64,000 nt of DNA from assembly GCA_016125495.1 (NCBI GenBank), contig WGLQ01000015.1, forward strand, positions 1 through 64,000, given 5' to 3'. The notes under the pieces are model-generated. The model searched no databases, was not told the DNA's origin, and worked only from the letters and a program-made list of their open reading frames with translations. This DNA is from Hyphomicrobiales bacterium (GTDB lineage: Bacteria > Pseudomonadota > Alphaproteobacteria > Rhizobiales > RI-29). Shown here piece after piece: positions 35,355-43,590 of this stretch (position 1 is its first letter; the number at the start of each line of letters is the position of its first letter). The position numbers and the translations under genes were made by a program.

Positions 35355-37529
35355 GTGAGCGACTGGTTCTTCAAGCGTGGTGGCGGAAGCCGGTTCATCA
35401 GTCCGTTGGCGGTGGACGCCTGGCTGGATTCGAGCCTCTATCGCCTCTGGTGCATGCTGCTCGACAAGTGGGCCGCCGCGGCTGCCTTCGCCGGACGGTT
35501 CAGGGTCACCGGCTTGCGGCGGGTCGCATGCGAGGTTCTCTCGGAAGGCTTCACGCTGGGCACGGCAGGCGCGGCCGCCATGCTGCTGCTCGCCATTCCA
35601 TCGTTCCAGGCCGTCGACCGTGAGGACTGGCTGGCGCGCGGCGAGTACAGCGTGACGCTGCTCGACGTGAACGGCAAGGAAATCGGCAAGCGCGGCGTTT
35701 TGCACTCGGACGCGGTGCCGCTGGAGGAGATCCCCGATTATCTCATCAAGGCGACGCTGGCGACGGAGGACCGCCGCTTTTATCAGCACATCGGCATCGA
35801 CTTCCTCGGAACCGCGCGCGCCCTCATCGAAAACCTCAGAGCGAACGCGGTGGTCCAGGGCGGCAGCACGCTCACCCAGCAGCTGGCAAAGAACCTCTTC
35901 CTGACGTCGGAACGCTCCATCGAGCGCAAGATCAAGGAGGCGTTCCTCGCCTTCTGGCTCGAGACGCATCTGACCAAGCAGGAGATCCTGAAGCTCTATC
36001 TCGACCGGGCCTATCTCGGTGGCGGCGCCTTCGGCGTCGAAGCGGCCTCGCAGTTCTATTTCAACAAGTCCGTTCGCGACCTCACGGTGGCGGAGGCGGC
36101 GCTGCTCGCCGGGCTCTACAAGGCGCCGACCAGCTACGCCCCGCACATCAATCTCGCGGCCTCCCGCCAGCGCACGACGGAGGTGCTCGACAACCTCGTC
36201 GAGGCGGGCTTCATGACGGAAGGACAAGTCCACGCCGCCCGCATCAATCCCGCCGAAATCGTGCAGATCGAGAACCCGAACAGCCCGGACTGGTTCCTCG
36301 ACTGGGCGTTCGAGGAAGTGCGGCGGCTGCTCGACGGGCGCAACACGTATGTCGTGACAGCACGAACGACAATCGACCTCAGACTTCAGCAGGTCGCCGA
36401 CAATGCCGTGGCGCACGTGATGCGGACGGACGGCAAGGTGCAAAAGCGTAGTCAGACCGCGTTGGTCGCCATGGAGACGGATGGCGCGGTGCGTGCCCTC
36501 GTCGGCGGCCGCGACTATGGCGAAAGCCAGTTCAACCGGGCGACGTCCGCCCGCCGCCAGCCGGGCTCGTCGTTCAAGCCCTACGTCTATCTGACGGCGG
36601 TCGAGCATGGCTACCGGCCGAATACCATCGTCAGCGACACGCCCTTCTCGTGCGGACGAGGCCACGTCGTCAAGAACTACTCAGGCGGCTACGGCGGCCG
36701 GCTGACGCTGGCCTCGGCCCTCGCACGCTCGACGAACACGGTCGCCGTAAAGCTCAGCCACGAGGTCGGGCGCGAAACCGTCATCGACAACATGGAGCGC
36801 ATGGGCATTCGGCGGGTGCGGCCGAGCTGCACGATGGCGCTCGGCGACGACGGCATTACGGTGCTGGAGCAGACTGGGGCCTATGCGGTGTTCGCAAACG
36901 GAGGCATGTCGGCCAAGCCCTACGGTATTCTCGACATCACGTCGAGCAGCGGGGAGGTGGTCTACCGCCGCGACCGGGATGCCGAGCCGCGGGTCCGGCT
37001 CTTCGAGGAGCGCGTCGTCGCGGACCTCAATTACATGCTGGGGGAGGTGGTGACGGCCGGTACGGGCAAGCGCGCCTTCCTGGATTTCACGACGTCGGGC
37101 GGCAAGACGGGCACCAGCTCGAGCTATCGCGATGCGTGGTTCCTCGGGTTTACGGGCAAGTACGCAGCAGGGGTCTGGTTCGGCAACGACGATTTCACGC
37201 CGACGGCGCGCGCCACGGGGGGCAGCGTGCCCGCCTCGATCTGGCGCGAGTTCATGGTGGGGGCGCACGATTCACCGAACATCCCGGCAATACCCGGATT
37301 GCCGCTCCACCCGAACCAGATCGCCGAACTGCAGCGGCTTGCGGCGCTCGCCAAGAGCCAGCCGACCGCTGCGACCGAAGAGGAGCGCAACAGAATAATG
37401 CCGGTCGCGACGCGGGACCTGCTCGCGGCGATCGCGGAAAAGCTGCGTGAGGCGAGCGAACAGGCGGAGGCGCTCGGCGAGCGGGCAGCGCTCGATGGCA
37501 ACGGCATCGCCCGTGGAGCGGCGCAATGA
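35355..37529 (+). CDS. Class A penicillin-binding protein (PBP1-type)
   Basis: This 724-residue bifunctional cell-wall enzyme has one membrane anchor (about 70-90, GTAGAAAMLLLAIPSF). The glycosyltransferase 51 domain shows ATEDRRFYQHIGID and QGGSTLTQQLAKNL with catalytic Glu residues. The transpeptidase domain has SSFK (S405 nucleophile), STN near 458 and KTG (K584). It polymerises and cross-links peptidoglycan in the periplasm. It starts with GTG; it is divergent from the YcgN-type gene. The C-terminal 80 residues are a helical, charged extension. Confidence 0.95.
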   Translation: MSDWFFKRGGGSRFISPLAVDAWLDSSLYRLWCMLLDKWAAAAAFAGRFRVTGLRRVACEVLSEGFTLGTAGAAAMLLLAIPSFQAVDREDWLARGEYSVTLLDVNGKEIGKRGVLHSDAVPLEEIPDYLIKATLATEDRRFYQHIGIDFLGTARALIENLRANAVVQGGSTLTQQLAKNLFLTSERSIERKIKEAFLAFWLETHLTKQEILKLYLDRAYLGGGAFGVEAASQFYFNKSVRDLTVAEAALLAGLYKAPTSYAPHINLAASRQRTTEVLDNLVEAGFMTEGQVHAARINPAEIVQIENPNSPDWFLDWAFEEVRRLLDGRNTYVVTARTTIDLRLQQVADNAVAHVMRTDGKVQKRSQTALVAMETDGAVRALVGGRDYGESQFNRATSARRQPGSSFKPYVYLTAVEHGYRPNTIVSDTPFSCGRGHVVKNYSGGYGGRLTLASALARSTNTVAVKLSHEVGRETVIDNMERMGIRRVRPSCTMALGDDGITVLEQTGAYAVFANGGMSAKPYGILDITSSSGEVVYRRDRDAEPRVRLFEERVVADLNYMLGEVVTAGTGKRAFLDFTTSGGKTGTSSSYRDAWFLGFTGKYAAGVWFGNDDFTPTARATGGSVPASIWREFMVGAHDSPNIPAIPGLPLHPNQIAELQRLAALAKSQPTAATEEERNRIMPVATRDLLAAIAEKLREASEQAEALGERAALDGNGIARGAAQ

Positions 37530-37610
37530 GGCGGCGCGCGGGATCGAGGCTCGGCGACACCCGGCGTCGCGGCGGCCAACAAATCGTCCACGCCGCCCGG
37601 AGCATGTGAC

Positions 37611-38240
37611 GTGCGCCCGGTGGGTCTGATCCGATATCGCAAGCGGCCACCCGAGGCCCTGCGGTTCCTCGTCAACTTCGCGATCCTGGTGGTGGTGGCG
37701 CTCGTCACGGGCATCGGCAGCGCGTGGTATGCCATCAGCGCCGGCACGCCGCTCTGGGTGCGGAAAATCGGTCCTTGGACGGTCTGGGCGGCGGCTGGTC
37801 GGGTCGACGCCGATCCCTATACGCGCGCCTATATCGCCCGCTCGGGACGCCTGCCCGTGACCAGCACGTCGGCGCTCTATTATTTCGCCACGACCGACAG
37901 TGACGGGCGCAGGCTCGATGCCGACTGCACGTATCAGATCGAGGGACGCGGACCGAACGCGGAGTGGTGGAGCCTCACCGCATACGATCTCAACGGTCAA
38001 CTCATGCGAACGGTGGCCGAGCGCTATTCGCTCAACGGGTCGGCGCTGCTGCGCGATCATTCGGGCAACTACAAGATTTTCCTCGCTCGCGAACCCGTCC
38101 CGGGCAACTGGCTGCCCACGGGCGGCGATAGTCGGATGCAGCTCGTCCTGCGCGTCTATCGACCGACCTACCGAGCCGACGAGCGCACGAGCAGCGAGGA
38201 GGCCGCAGAGCTGCCGTCGATCCGGAGGCTCAAATGCTGA
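37611..38240 (+). CDS. DUF1214 membrane protein
   Basis: This 209-residue protein has one N-terminal membrane span (FLVNFAILVVVALVTGIGSA) and a periplasmic DUF1214 domain (YYFATTDSDGRRLDADCTYQ, WWSLTAYDLNGQLM, RDHSGNYKIFLA). GTG at 37611 has GGAG eight bases upstream. It overlaps the following DUF1254 gene by seven bases; the two domains are often fused in other bacteria, so the products probably form one complex. Function is unknown. Confidence 0.88.
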   Translation: MRPVGLIRYRKRPPEALRFLVNFAILVVVALVTGIGSAWYAISAGTPLWVRKIGPWTVWAAAGRVDADPYTRAYIARSGRLPVTSTSALYYFATTDSDGRRLDADCTYQIEGRGPNAEWWSLTAYDLNGQLMRTVAERYSLNGSALLRDHSGNYKIFLAREPVPGNWLPTGGDSRMQLVLRVYRPTYRADERTSSEEAAELPSIRRLKC

Positions 38241-38806
38241 GGCTGAAGGGACTGCTCGACAGCTGGACATACTATTATGTGCTGCTCGGAGTGCTGGCGG
38301 GCGGGCTCGTTCACGTGCTGGCGATCCTGACGCTGCCCCACATCGCACCGGCGCGCGCATGGCAACAGCTCGGTGTGCGCTATCCCGTCAATACGCTGCA
38401 GGTGCTGGCCCGGGCAAAACCGGGCGAGATGGCGCTGCCGCTCATGTCACCGGACGTGCACTACGCCGTTTGCCAGTTCGACGTGACGAAAGGCGCCGTC
38501 ACCTTTTCCACGGAGATGCTCGAGGGTTCCTGGTCGATCGCCATCTACAATCGCCTCGGCCTCAACAGCTACACGATCGGCGGAACCGACCTGCAGCATC
38601 AGAAGATTTCGCTGGTATTGACGCGCTCGCAGGCTGAAACGACGTCGGCCCCCGTTGCCGAAGGCGCGATGGCAAGCACACTCACCGTGCCGCTCACGGA
38701 GCCCAAGGGCATCGTAATCCTGCGTGCGCCCGTCAAGGGCCCGGCCTACGAAGCCCTCACCACCGAGGCGCTCTCGCGCGCACGATGCGAAGAAACCGAA
38801 GAATAG
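38234..38806 (+). CDS. DUF1254 membrane protein
   Basis: This 190-residue protein has one membrane span (YYYVLLGVLAGGLVHVLAIL) and a DUF1254 domain (ALPLMSPDVHYAVCQFDVTK, SWSIAIYNRLGLNSYTIGG). It overlaps the DUF1214 gene and is its natural partner. Two cysteines occur (YAVCQF and ARCEE near the end). The role of the pair is not known; homologues are surface or periplasmic proteins. Confidence 0.88.
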   Translation: MLRLKGLLDSWTYYYVLLGVLAGGLVHVLAILTLPHIAPARAWQQLGVRYPVNTLQVLARAKPGEMALPLMSPDVHYAVCQFDVTKGAVTFSTEMLEGSWSIAIYNRLGLNSYTIGGTDLQHQKISLVLTRSQAETTSAPVAEGAMASTLTVPLTEPKGIVILRAPVKGPAYEALTTEALSRARCEETEE

Positions 38807-38874
38807 TCTCGGCAGGATGGACGATCGCTTGCGAAGCCGACGCGAACGCGAAGGCACGACCGCTCCCGCGTCAC

Positions 38875-39054
38875 CTACTCGCCCGGGATGCCGGCCGCCG
38901 CCAGACGGGTGTCGCTCTGCTGCGGACGGTCACCGTAGCGCTCGATGCGCACCCCCGGGAAGATCACGACCTCACAATTTCCATCCCCAGTCGAGGCGAC
39001 GCGGCGACGGCGCGTGCCGCTCTCGCGCGGTCCGAATTCAAGAATAATCCCCAT
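38875..39054 (-). CDS. Conserved-looking 59-residue protein
   Basis: This gene of 60 codons begins at an ATG preceded by GGGGGACTGCAC. Its product runs from MGIILEFGPRESGTRRRRV to a core CEVVIFPGVRIERYGDRP and a short tail. The EVVIFPGVRIERY core resembles very small uncharacterised proteins common in alphaproteobacteria (recalled, not searched). Codon use is strongly GC at third positions, as in neighbours. It converges with the DUF1254 gene. No function can be proposed beyond a small cytosolic basic protein. Confidence 0.7.
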   Translation of the reverse strand: MGIILEFGPRESGTRRRRVASTGDGNCEVVIFPGVRIERYGDRPQQSDTRLAAAGIPGE

Positions 39055-39283
39055 GTGCAGTCCCCCGCCCGGATTGCCGCCAAGCCACCCCAGCGTGGCG
39101 GGACCCGGAAATGCACGTCCATGCGATGCGCCGAACTTGCACGAACATGGTTTTCCAAATGAGGGTTAACCGCTGTCTAAGAGCAAGATATTGCTGACGT
39201 CATGATATGAAAATGACTTCGGAGTGTGCTGATTTGGCAAGTATCCGAGGTCAAGTTGTATTGGCGCGAAATAATGCGGAACA

Positions 39284-39625
39284 TCAGTTGAGCCAATCGG
39301 TGAGGAAATGCCTCCCACCCCGATCCTCAACCTCGATGATCCAGATATCCCGATCGTATGAGAGGAGGCCGGCGAGGCGCTCGTCCACCTCGCGCTCCGG
39401 GCGGGCATCGCCATCGAATTCGGCAGCCCAACTCTGCGCCGGTCCTTCCGGCGAGAGCGAGGGAGGTGCGGGGGAAAACAGCCAGGCGAGGCCCCCGAGG
39501 TCGCAAATCTTGATGTAGATCGCACCTGCATCGCGGTCGCCGCGGCGAACCAGCATCGCGCTCGCCCCTGCGGCGTTGACCCGCCGCAGATAGGCCTGGA
39601 CCCAGACTTCCGATTTCAGACGCAT
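39284..39625 (-). CDS. DUF1491 family protein
   Basis: This 113-residue protein matches DUF1491: MRLKSEVWVQAYLRRVNAAG, AMLVRRGDRDAGAIYIKICD, and the C-terminal ISYD-like segment LLSYDRDIWIIEVEDRGGRH. It is alphaproteobacterial and uncharacterised. It lies just after the peptidoglycan-binding gene on the same strand (45-base gap), so the two may share a transcript. Confidence 0.92.
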   Translation of the reverse strand: MRLKSEVWVQAYLRRVNAAGASAMLVRRGDRDAGAIYIKICDLGGLAWLFSPAPPSLSPEGPAQSWAAEFDGDARPEREVDERLAGLLSYDRDIWIIEVEDRGGRHFLTDWLN

Positions 39626-39670
39626 GAGCGGACAGGAGCCGACTTCAACACGAACGTCAATGCCCGCCGC

Positions 39671-40444
39671 TCAATTCCACTCCGCCACGATGGTCATGCG
39701 CACATTGCCGGCGCGGCTGATCTGGCTGACGAGCCGGCCGGATATCCGCCCCGTCGGCGCCATGCCGTGATCACGCTCGAAGGCGCGGATGGCCGAACGC
39801 GTGGCGGCATCCTGCTCGCCCGTCGCCGGCCCCCCCGCATAGCCCAGTCGAACCAGCAATTCCTGGACGCTGCGCGTGACGCGGCGGGCATTCTCGCTCG
39901 CCGAACGCGGGTTGCCGTCACCGCGCATGGAGGTTCCGCCGAAAACGAGGTGCTTCAAGAGCGCCTGGCCGGGTTCAGCCGTGATTGCGAGACCTTCGTC
40001 GAATTCGTAGGCCATCACCGCAGCGCGGGTCATGAGGCCGACAACCCCATCGATCGGCCCGGGTTCATAGCCCCGCTCGATCAACTCTCTCTGAATAGTG
40101 GCGACCGGATTGGACTTCGTCGGATCCTCGCCACTCGCGGCGGCCGTTGGCGCGGCGTTCGAGGCGCCAGCGCCGCTGCCGGAGCCGGCCGAGGGGCTCG
40201 AAAGGCCTGGCACGGGTGCCTGGTCGACGATCCGAACGAGGCGCGCCCCGCCGCCTGCTCCAGAGGTCGTGTCGATCGTCGCTCCGCCGGTGCCGGCGGC
40301 GGCCTGGGGCCACGCCTGCGACTCTACCGGGGCTCGCCACCTTGCGCCGGTCCCCTCGGCCTGCAAGAAGAGGGCATTGCCTGCGACCCCTGCCATCAGC
40401 AGCAGAGGGCCGAGGATCGAGAAGCGCGCTTGAATCGGTGTCAT
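39671..40444 (-). CDS. Membrane-anchored protein with two peptidoglycan-binding domains
   Basis: This 257-residue protein starts at an ATG with TTGAGGACC in front. It has one membrane span (SILGPLLLMAGVAGNALFLQ), a Ser/Ala/Gly-rich linker and two PG_binding_1 domains: QRELIERGYEPGPIDGVVGL and VQELLVRLGYAGGPATGEQD. It would be tethered in the inner membrane and bind the cell wall. It is divergent from sufE. Confidence 0.87.
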   Translation of the reverse strand: MTPIQARFSILGPLLLMAGVAGNALFLQAEGTGARWRAPVESQAWPQAAAGTGGATIDTTSGAGGGARLVRIVDQAPVPGLSSPSAGSGSGAGASNAAPTAAASGEDPTKSNPVATIQRELIERGYEPGPIDGVVGLMTRAAVMAYEFDEGLAITAEPGQALLKHLVFGGTSMRGDGNPRSASENARRVTRSVQELLVRLGYAGGPATGEQDAATRSAIRAFERDHGMAPTGRISGRLVSQISRAGNVRMTIVAEWN

Positions 40445-40522
40445 GGTCCTCAACGCCGTACAATTCCGGGCCATTCCCCCAAAGCTATGCCCCGACAGGG
40501 TGAAGCTTTCCTGAATTCGGCT

Positions 40523-40551
40523 CTGACAAGTCGCTGCAATGTCGATATTTT
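40523..40551 (+). promoter_or_regulatory. sufE promoter
   Basis: CTGACA (five of six to the -35 consensus) is followed by a 17-base spacer and TATTTT (four of six). Transcription would start near 40558, about 45 bases before the sufE ATG. It lies in a short AT-rich stretch between divergent genes. Confidence 0.6.
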
Positions 40552-40602
40552 TTGTCGCCGTTAGGGGTGTCCGACGGCGGTGTGGAAGAAAGCGAGGCGG
40601 CA

Positions 40603-41064
40603 ATGGCGAGCAAACCGGCCGACATCGACGCGATCCGCGAGGACTTTGCCTACCTGGACGATTGGGAGGACCGTTACCGCTATGTCATCGAGCTCGGGCG
40701 GGCGTTGCCCGTGCTGGCGAGTGAGGCCCACAACGACGCCAACAAGGTCCGCGGCTGTGCCAGTCAGGTCTGGCTCGAAACGCACGTCATTCCGACGGAG
40801 GACCCCGCCAATCCGCGCCTTGAATTCCTCGGCGACAGCGACGCCTCCATCGTCAAGGGACTCATCGCGGTGTTGTTTGCCCTCATGTCCGGACGTCGGG
40901 CACGCGAGATCCTCGAAATCGATGCCCAGAGCGTGTTCGCGGAGCTGGGCCTGACCGAGCACCTTACACCACAGCGCTCGAACGGCCTGGCGTCCATGGT
41001 CGAGCGCGTGCGTGCCGACGCGCGGCGGGCCTCGGCTGTGGGGAGCGGAGGCGGATCGGCCTAG
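40603..41064 (+). CDS. sufE: Cysteine desulphuration protein SufE
   Basis: This 153-residue protein matches SufE. The sulphur-accepting cysteine is C52 in KVRGCASQVWLE. Other family parts are LDDWEDRYRYVIELGR near the start and GLIAVLFALMSGRRAREIL in the middle. It takes persulphide sulphur from SufS for iron-sulphur cluster assembly in the cytoplasm. The ATG has GCGAGGCGGCA in front. The other suf genes are not nearby. Confidence 0.96.
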   Translation: MASKPADIDAIREDFAYLDDWEDRYRYVIELGRALPVLASEAHNDANKVRGCASQVWLETHVIPTEDPANPRLEFLGDSDASIVKGLIAVLFALMSGRRAREILEIDAQSVFAELGLTEHLTPQRSNGLASMVERVRADARRASAVGSGGGSA

Positions 41065-41107
41065 GGGCCGCGAAGGGCCCGGCCAGCGGCTGCCCGGCGG
41101 CCACAGC

Positions 41108-41968
41108 TCAATCGCCGTCGAGCCCCGGGCGGTAGCCGTCGGCACCCCAATGGGTAAAGCGTGGAACGGTCTGGCGCGCCGGTCTCGCGATCCCATAATG
41201 CACCGCCAGCATCTGGAGCGCGATCTCGAGGATGTGTTTGCCGGAACGGGGTGACCAGCCCATGCGCCGTTCGACCTCCGCGATGCCGGTCTGCTCGCAA
41301 CAAACGAGCCGCAAGACCAAAGCAAGGTCCCTGCCCACGGCATCGAGCGCTCGATAAACTCGCTCGCGGGCCGCGAGCACGTCGTCACGCAGATCGCCCG
41401 GGTTCGGGGCCGGGCCCCTGCGACCGGAACGGCCGGCGCCGCCCGCCGGCGCCCACGACATCGTCACACGGGGCTCCATGGAGGCGAACGTATAGTCGCG
41501 CCGCAACCGCTCGCCGGCCGCGAACGCCTCGTCCGAGATGAACGGCTTGCCGTCCCGGCCGGTGCGGCTCCGCAACCAGGCGAGGGGGCTTTCCATGAGG
41601 TTCTCCACCAGCACGTCGGCTTGGCGCGGGCCGACCGGGCGCGACACCTCGACGCGATGCTGGCCGGTGAACCCATCCCCGTCGCACATCCGGCGTTTCA
41701 ACCAGGCGAGGCCGGCGGGTGATAGGCGCACCCGACCACCGTCACGCGTCAGCACACCCGATGAGAGCGCGGCTTCGACGATCGAGTTCTCGATGTCGAG
41801 GGATCGCGACTGCATTTCGCCGTCGGGGCCGTTCGGAACCGCAATGCACCAGCGTGACGTGCCCGGCCCGATGGCCAGGTGCGCGTTTGGGCGGGCAAGC
41901 GCCTTGACCAGGGCAAGGAGACCGATTCCGGCGTGCGCCCCGCTTCCGGTCGTCGTTCGCGCGATCAT
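41108..41968 (-). CDS. DUF6456-type DNA-binding-like protein
   Basis: This 286-residue protein has a winged-helix-like N-terminal half (LLALVKALARPNAHLAI, GVLTRDGGRVRLSPAGLAWL) and a C-terminal domain with NLMESPLAWLRSRTGRDGKP, SDEAFAAGERLRRDYTFASM and a helix-turn-helix-like end (GIAEVERRMGWSPRSGKHIL). It matches the DUF6456 family of alphaproteobacteria. Its ATG overlaps the stop of the DnaA-like gene (ATGA), so the two are made together and probably act together. GAGAGGACTGCCG precedes the start. Confidence 0.82.
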   Translation of the reverse strand: MIARTTTGSGAHAGIGLLALVKALARPNAHLAIGPGTSRWCIAVPNGPDGEMQSRSLDIENSIVEAALSSGVLTRDGGRVRLSPAGLAWLKRRMCDGDGFTGQHRVEVSRPVGPRQADVLVENLMESPLAWLRSRTGRDGKPFISDEAFAAGERLRRDYTFASMEPRVTMSWAPAGGAGRSGRRGPAPNPGDLRDDVLAARERVYRALDAVGRDLALVLRLVCCEQTGIAEVERRMGWSPRSGKHILEIALQMLAVHYGIARPARQTVPRFTHWGADGYRPGLDGD

Positions 41969-42375
41969 CGGCAGTCCTCTCCCGGAATACCGTGGATGCC
42001 GGCCCCGCGCAGGCGGACCATCGCAATGGCTTCCAGGACATCGAGGGCCTGATCGAACGGCGCCTCGTCGCGCCGCAGTTCGATCAAGCGGCAGGCATGG
42101 GCGACGGTCGTGCGGTCGCGATCGAAGAGGCGACCGACCTCCGTCAACGTCAGTCCGCAAGTGACGTGCGCAAGATACATCGCAACCTGTCGCGCAAAGG
42201 CGATCGGGGCCCGTCCGCGCGTGCGCAAGGCGAGTTCCGCCAAGCCGACGCCGTGGACGCTCGCAACGAGTGCGACGAGCGATGATCCCACCGCGATGCG
42301 CACTCCCCGTTGCTCGGCGTCGAGCAAGCCGGGGGCGTGACGAATGGCAGCTACGTGGTCAAGTTGTCGAAGCAT
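41965..42375 (-). CDS. Orphan DnaA domain IV (origin-binding) protein
   Basis: This 136-residue protein has only a DnaA C-terminal DNA-binding domain, at about 60-120: YLAHVTCGLTLTEVGRLFDR followed by DRTTVAHACRLIE, close to the DnaA signature (RDHTTV-A--KI). No AAA+ ATPase part is present, so it cannot start replication as DnaA does but could bind DnaA-box-like DNA. It is the first gene of a two-gene operon and has a CRP-like site upstream. Confidence 0.88.
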   Translation of the reverse strand: MLRQLDHVAAIRHAPGLLDAEQRGVRIAVGSSLVALVASVHGVGLAELALRTRGRAPIAFARQVAMYLAHVTCGLTLTEVGRLFDRDRTTVAHACRLIELRRDEAPFDQALDVLEAIAMVRLRGAGIHGIPGEDCR

Positions 42376-42439
42376 TTTTCAACCCTGTCACTGGAGCACT
42401 GGCACCAGGACAAGATTAGGCACGATATGGCGTGCGGGG

Positions 42440-42459
42440 ACTGTGACGGGCCTCACAGT
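42440..42459. promoter_or_regulatory. CRP/FNR-family operator upstream of the DnaA-like operon
   Basis: ACTGTGA-CGGGCC-TCACAGT is a perfect inverted repeat whose core, TGTGA-N6-TCACA, is the textbook CRP half-site pair with the exact 6-base spacer. Its centre lies about 43 bases upstream of the transcription start expected from the TAATCT -10, which is the position of a class II CRP activator site. A CRP or related regulator should therefore control the DnaA-like/DUF6456 operon. Confidence 0.6.
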
Positions 42460-42633
42460 GAAATGATGGGTGCCCTCGAGGGTAAATTTCCCCATCCAAA
42501 CGAAGGGTGGAGGCAAGCCATCGGCCGCCGATCGCTCGCAGAGCAATCGGGAGCCGGGGTTTGGTCCTCGTTCGTGTCACAGCACCTCGGCGCGCACGCG
42601 GTTCGCGCAGCTGTGGCTGGCGGTGGGTCGAAG

Positions 42634-42655
42634 GGCGCGCCGGGTCCTGCGCGCC
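42634..42655 (-). terminator. Hairpin downstream of mucR
   Basis: A perfect 7-base inverted repeat (GGCGCGC / GCGCGCC) with an 8-base loop lies about 40 bases past the mucR stop. No T run follows, so only a tentative terminator. Confidence 0.35.
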
Positions 42656-42693
42656 AGTCCGGAGGTACGGGGGGAGGCAGGAAATGCGGGGCG

Positions 42694-43134
42694 CTAGACG
42701 CGGACGGCCTTGGGGCGACCAGTCTTGCGGCGCTGACCGAGCCCCATCTGCTTTGCCAGCTGGGAACGGGCCCTGGCATAGTTGGGCGCCACCATCGGGT
42801 AATCGGCCGGCAAGCCCCACTTCTCGCGATAGTCCTCGGGCGAGAGATCGTAATGCGTGCGCAGGTGCCGCTTGAGCTGCTTGAACTTCTTGCCGTCCTC
42901 CAGGCAGATGATGAAATCGGGGGTGACCGATTTCTTGATCGGGACGGCCGGACGAAGCTCCTCGCGGGCCAGCGGCTCGCTTCGATTGGTTGCCCGCGAC
43001 AAAGCGTCGTGGACTTCGCTGATGAGGCTCGAGACGTCAGTCACGGCAACCGCGTTGTGACTGACGAAGGCAGCCACGATCTCGGCGGTGAGTTCGATCA
43101 ACTCGTAGCGCTCCTGCGAGTTCGGATCGTCCAT
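42694..43134 (-). CDS. mucR: MucR/Ros-family zinc-finger regulator
   Basis: This 146-residue protein has the Ros/MucR DNA-binding finger in full: VTPDFIICLEDGKKFKQLKR and then HLRTHYDLSPEDYREKWGLP, with one Cys, Asp and two His as metal-binding candidates. The N-terminal helix (YELIELTAEIVAAFVSHN) matches the oligomerisation part of MucR. Such proteins act as H-NS-like silencers of AT-rich promoters, including exopolysaccharide, motility and cell-cycle genes. The ATG has AGGGAG in front. Confidence 0.96.
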   Translation of the reverse strand: MDDPNSQERYELIELTAEIVAAFVSHNAVAVTDVSSLISEVHDALSRATNRSEPLAREELRPAVPIKKSVTPDFIICLEDGKKFKQLKRHLRTHYDLSPEDYREKWGLPADYPMVAPNYARARSQLAKQMGLGQRRKTGRPKAVRV

Positions 43135-43590
43135 TGCGTTACTCCCTTTGCCGCGTACCCCCCGTCATGTCCCACGCCGATCGACCGATCGATGCGCCGG
43201 AACACGGCGAGCCCCCTCATGACGAAGCGCTCATCGGGGCCGCCGCCAACCGGTCCCGATCTGTGCATCGTCTTGGTGAATCTGGTCGCGGTCCTCTTCG
43301 ATAAACATGTTCACTCTGCGCGCGACTGCACCCGCAACAGAAGCGCCCATGCGCTCATCTGTAGCGATACTACGGGTGCCAGATCAACTTTGAATTCGCA
43401 GAAACATTAAGCGCATAGCGAGAGTAGTCTTCGAGCTTTCGCCACATTCAGACAGAAGGTTCGGCAGACAACGGGCACTGCATACGATGGGTCACTTGCC
43501 CGCCGTGAGCGTTGGATCGCTGTGGAATGGTGCCCAACAAGTATTCGTGAACCTTGTCGCTGGTCACGCGTTGGCCAGCTCGCCGAGGAC
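43135..43590. other. 456-base intergenic region upstream of mucR, no gene assigned
   Basis: This long, relatively AT-rich region most likely holds the mucR promoter and a long leader; mucR genes usually repress themselves through AT-rich sites. A weak candidate promoter on the minus strand is TTGATC (near 43388-43383) with TACAGA 18 bases on. A 25-codon frame starting at 43308 could be a leader peptide, but support is weak. The part near 43500-43590 follows the antiporter operon. Confidence 0.4.

Larger units (their letters stand above)
42376..42693. other. 318-base intergenic region: CRP-like operator, no gene
   Basis: This region lies downstream of mucR and upstream of the DnaA-like gene, both on the minus strand. 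It contains the CRP-like inverted repeat at 42440-42459, a candidate -10 (TAATCT, minus strand 42418-42413) and a hairpin at 42634-42655. Open frames crossing it run into mucR in other frames and have no supporting features. Confidence 0.6.
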
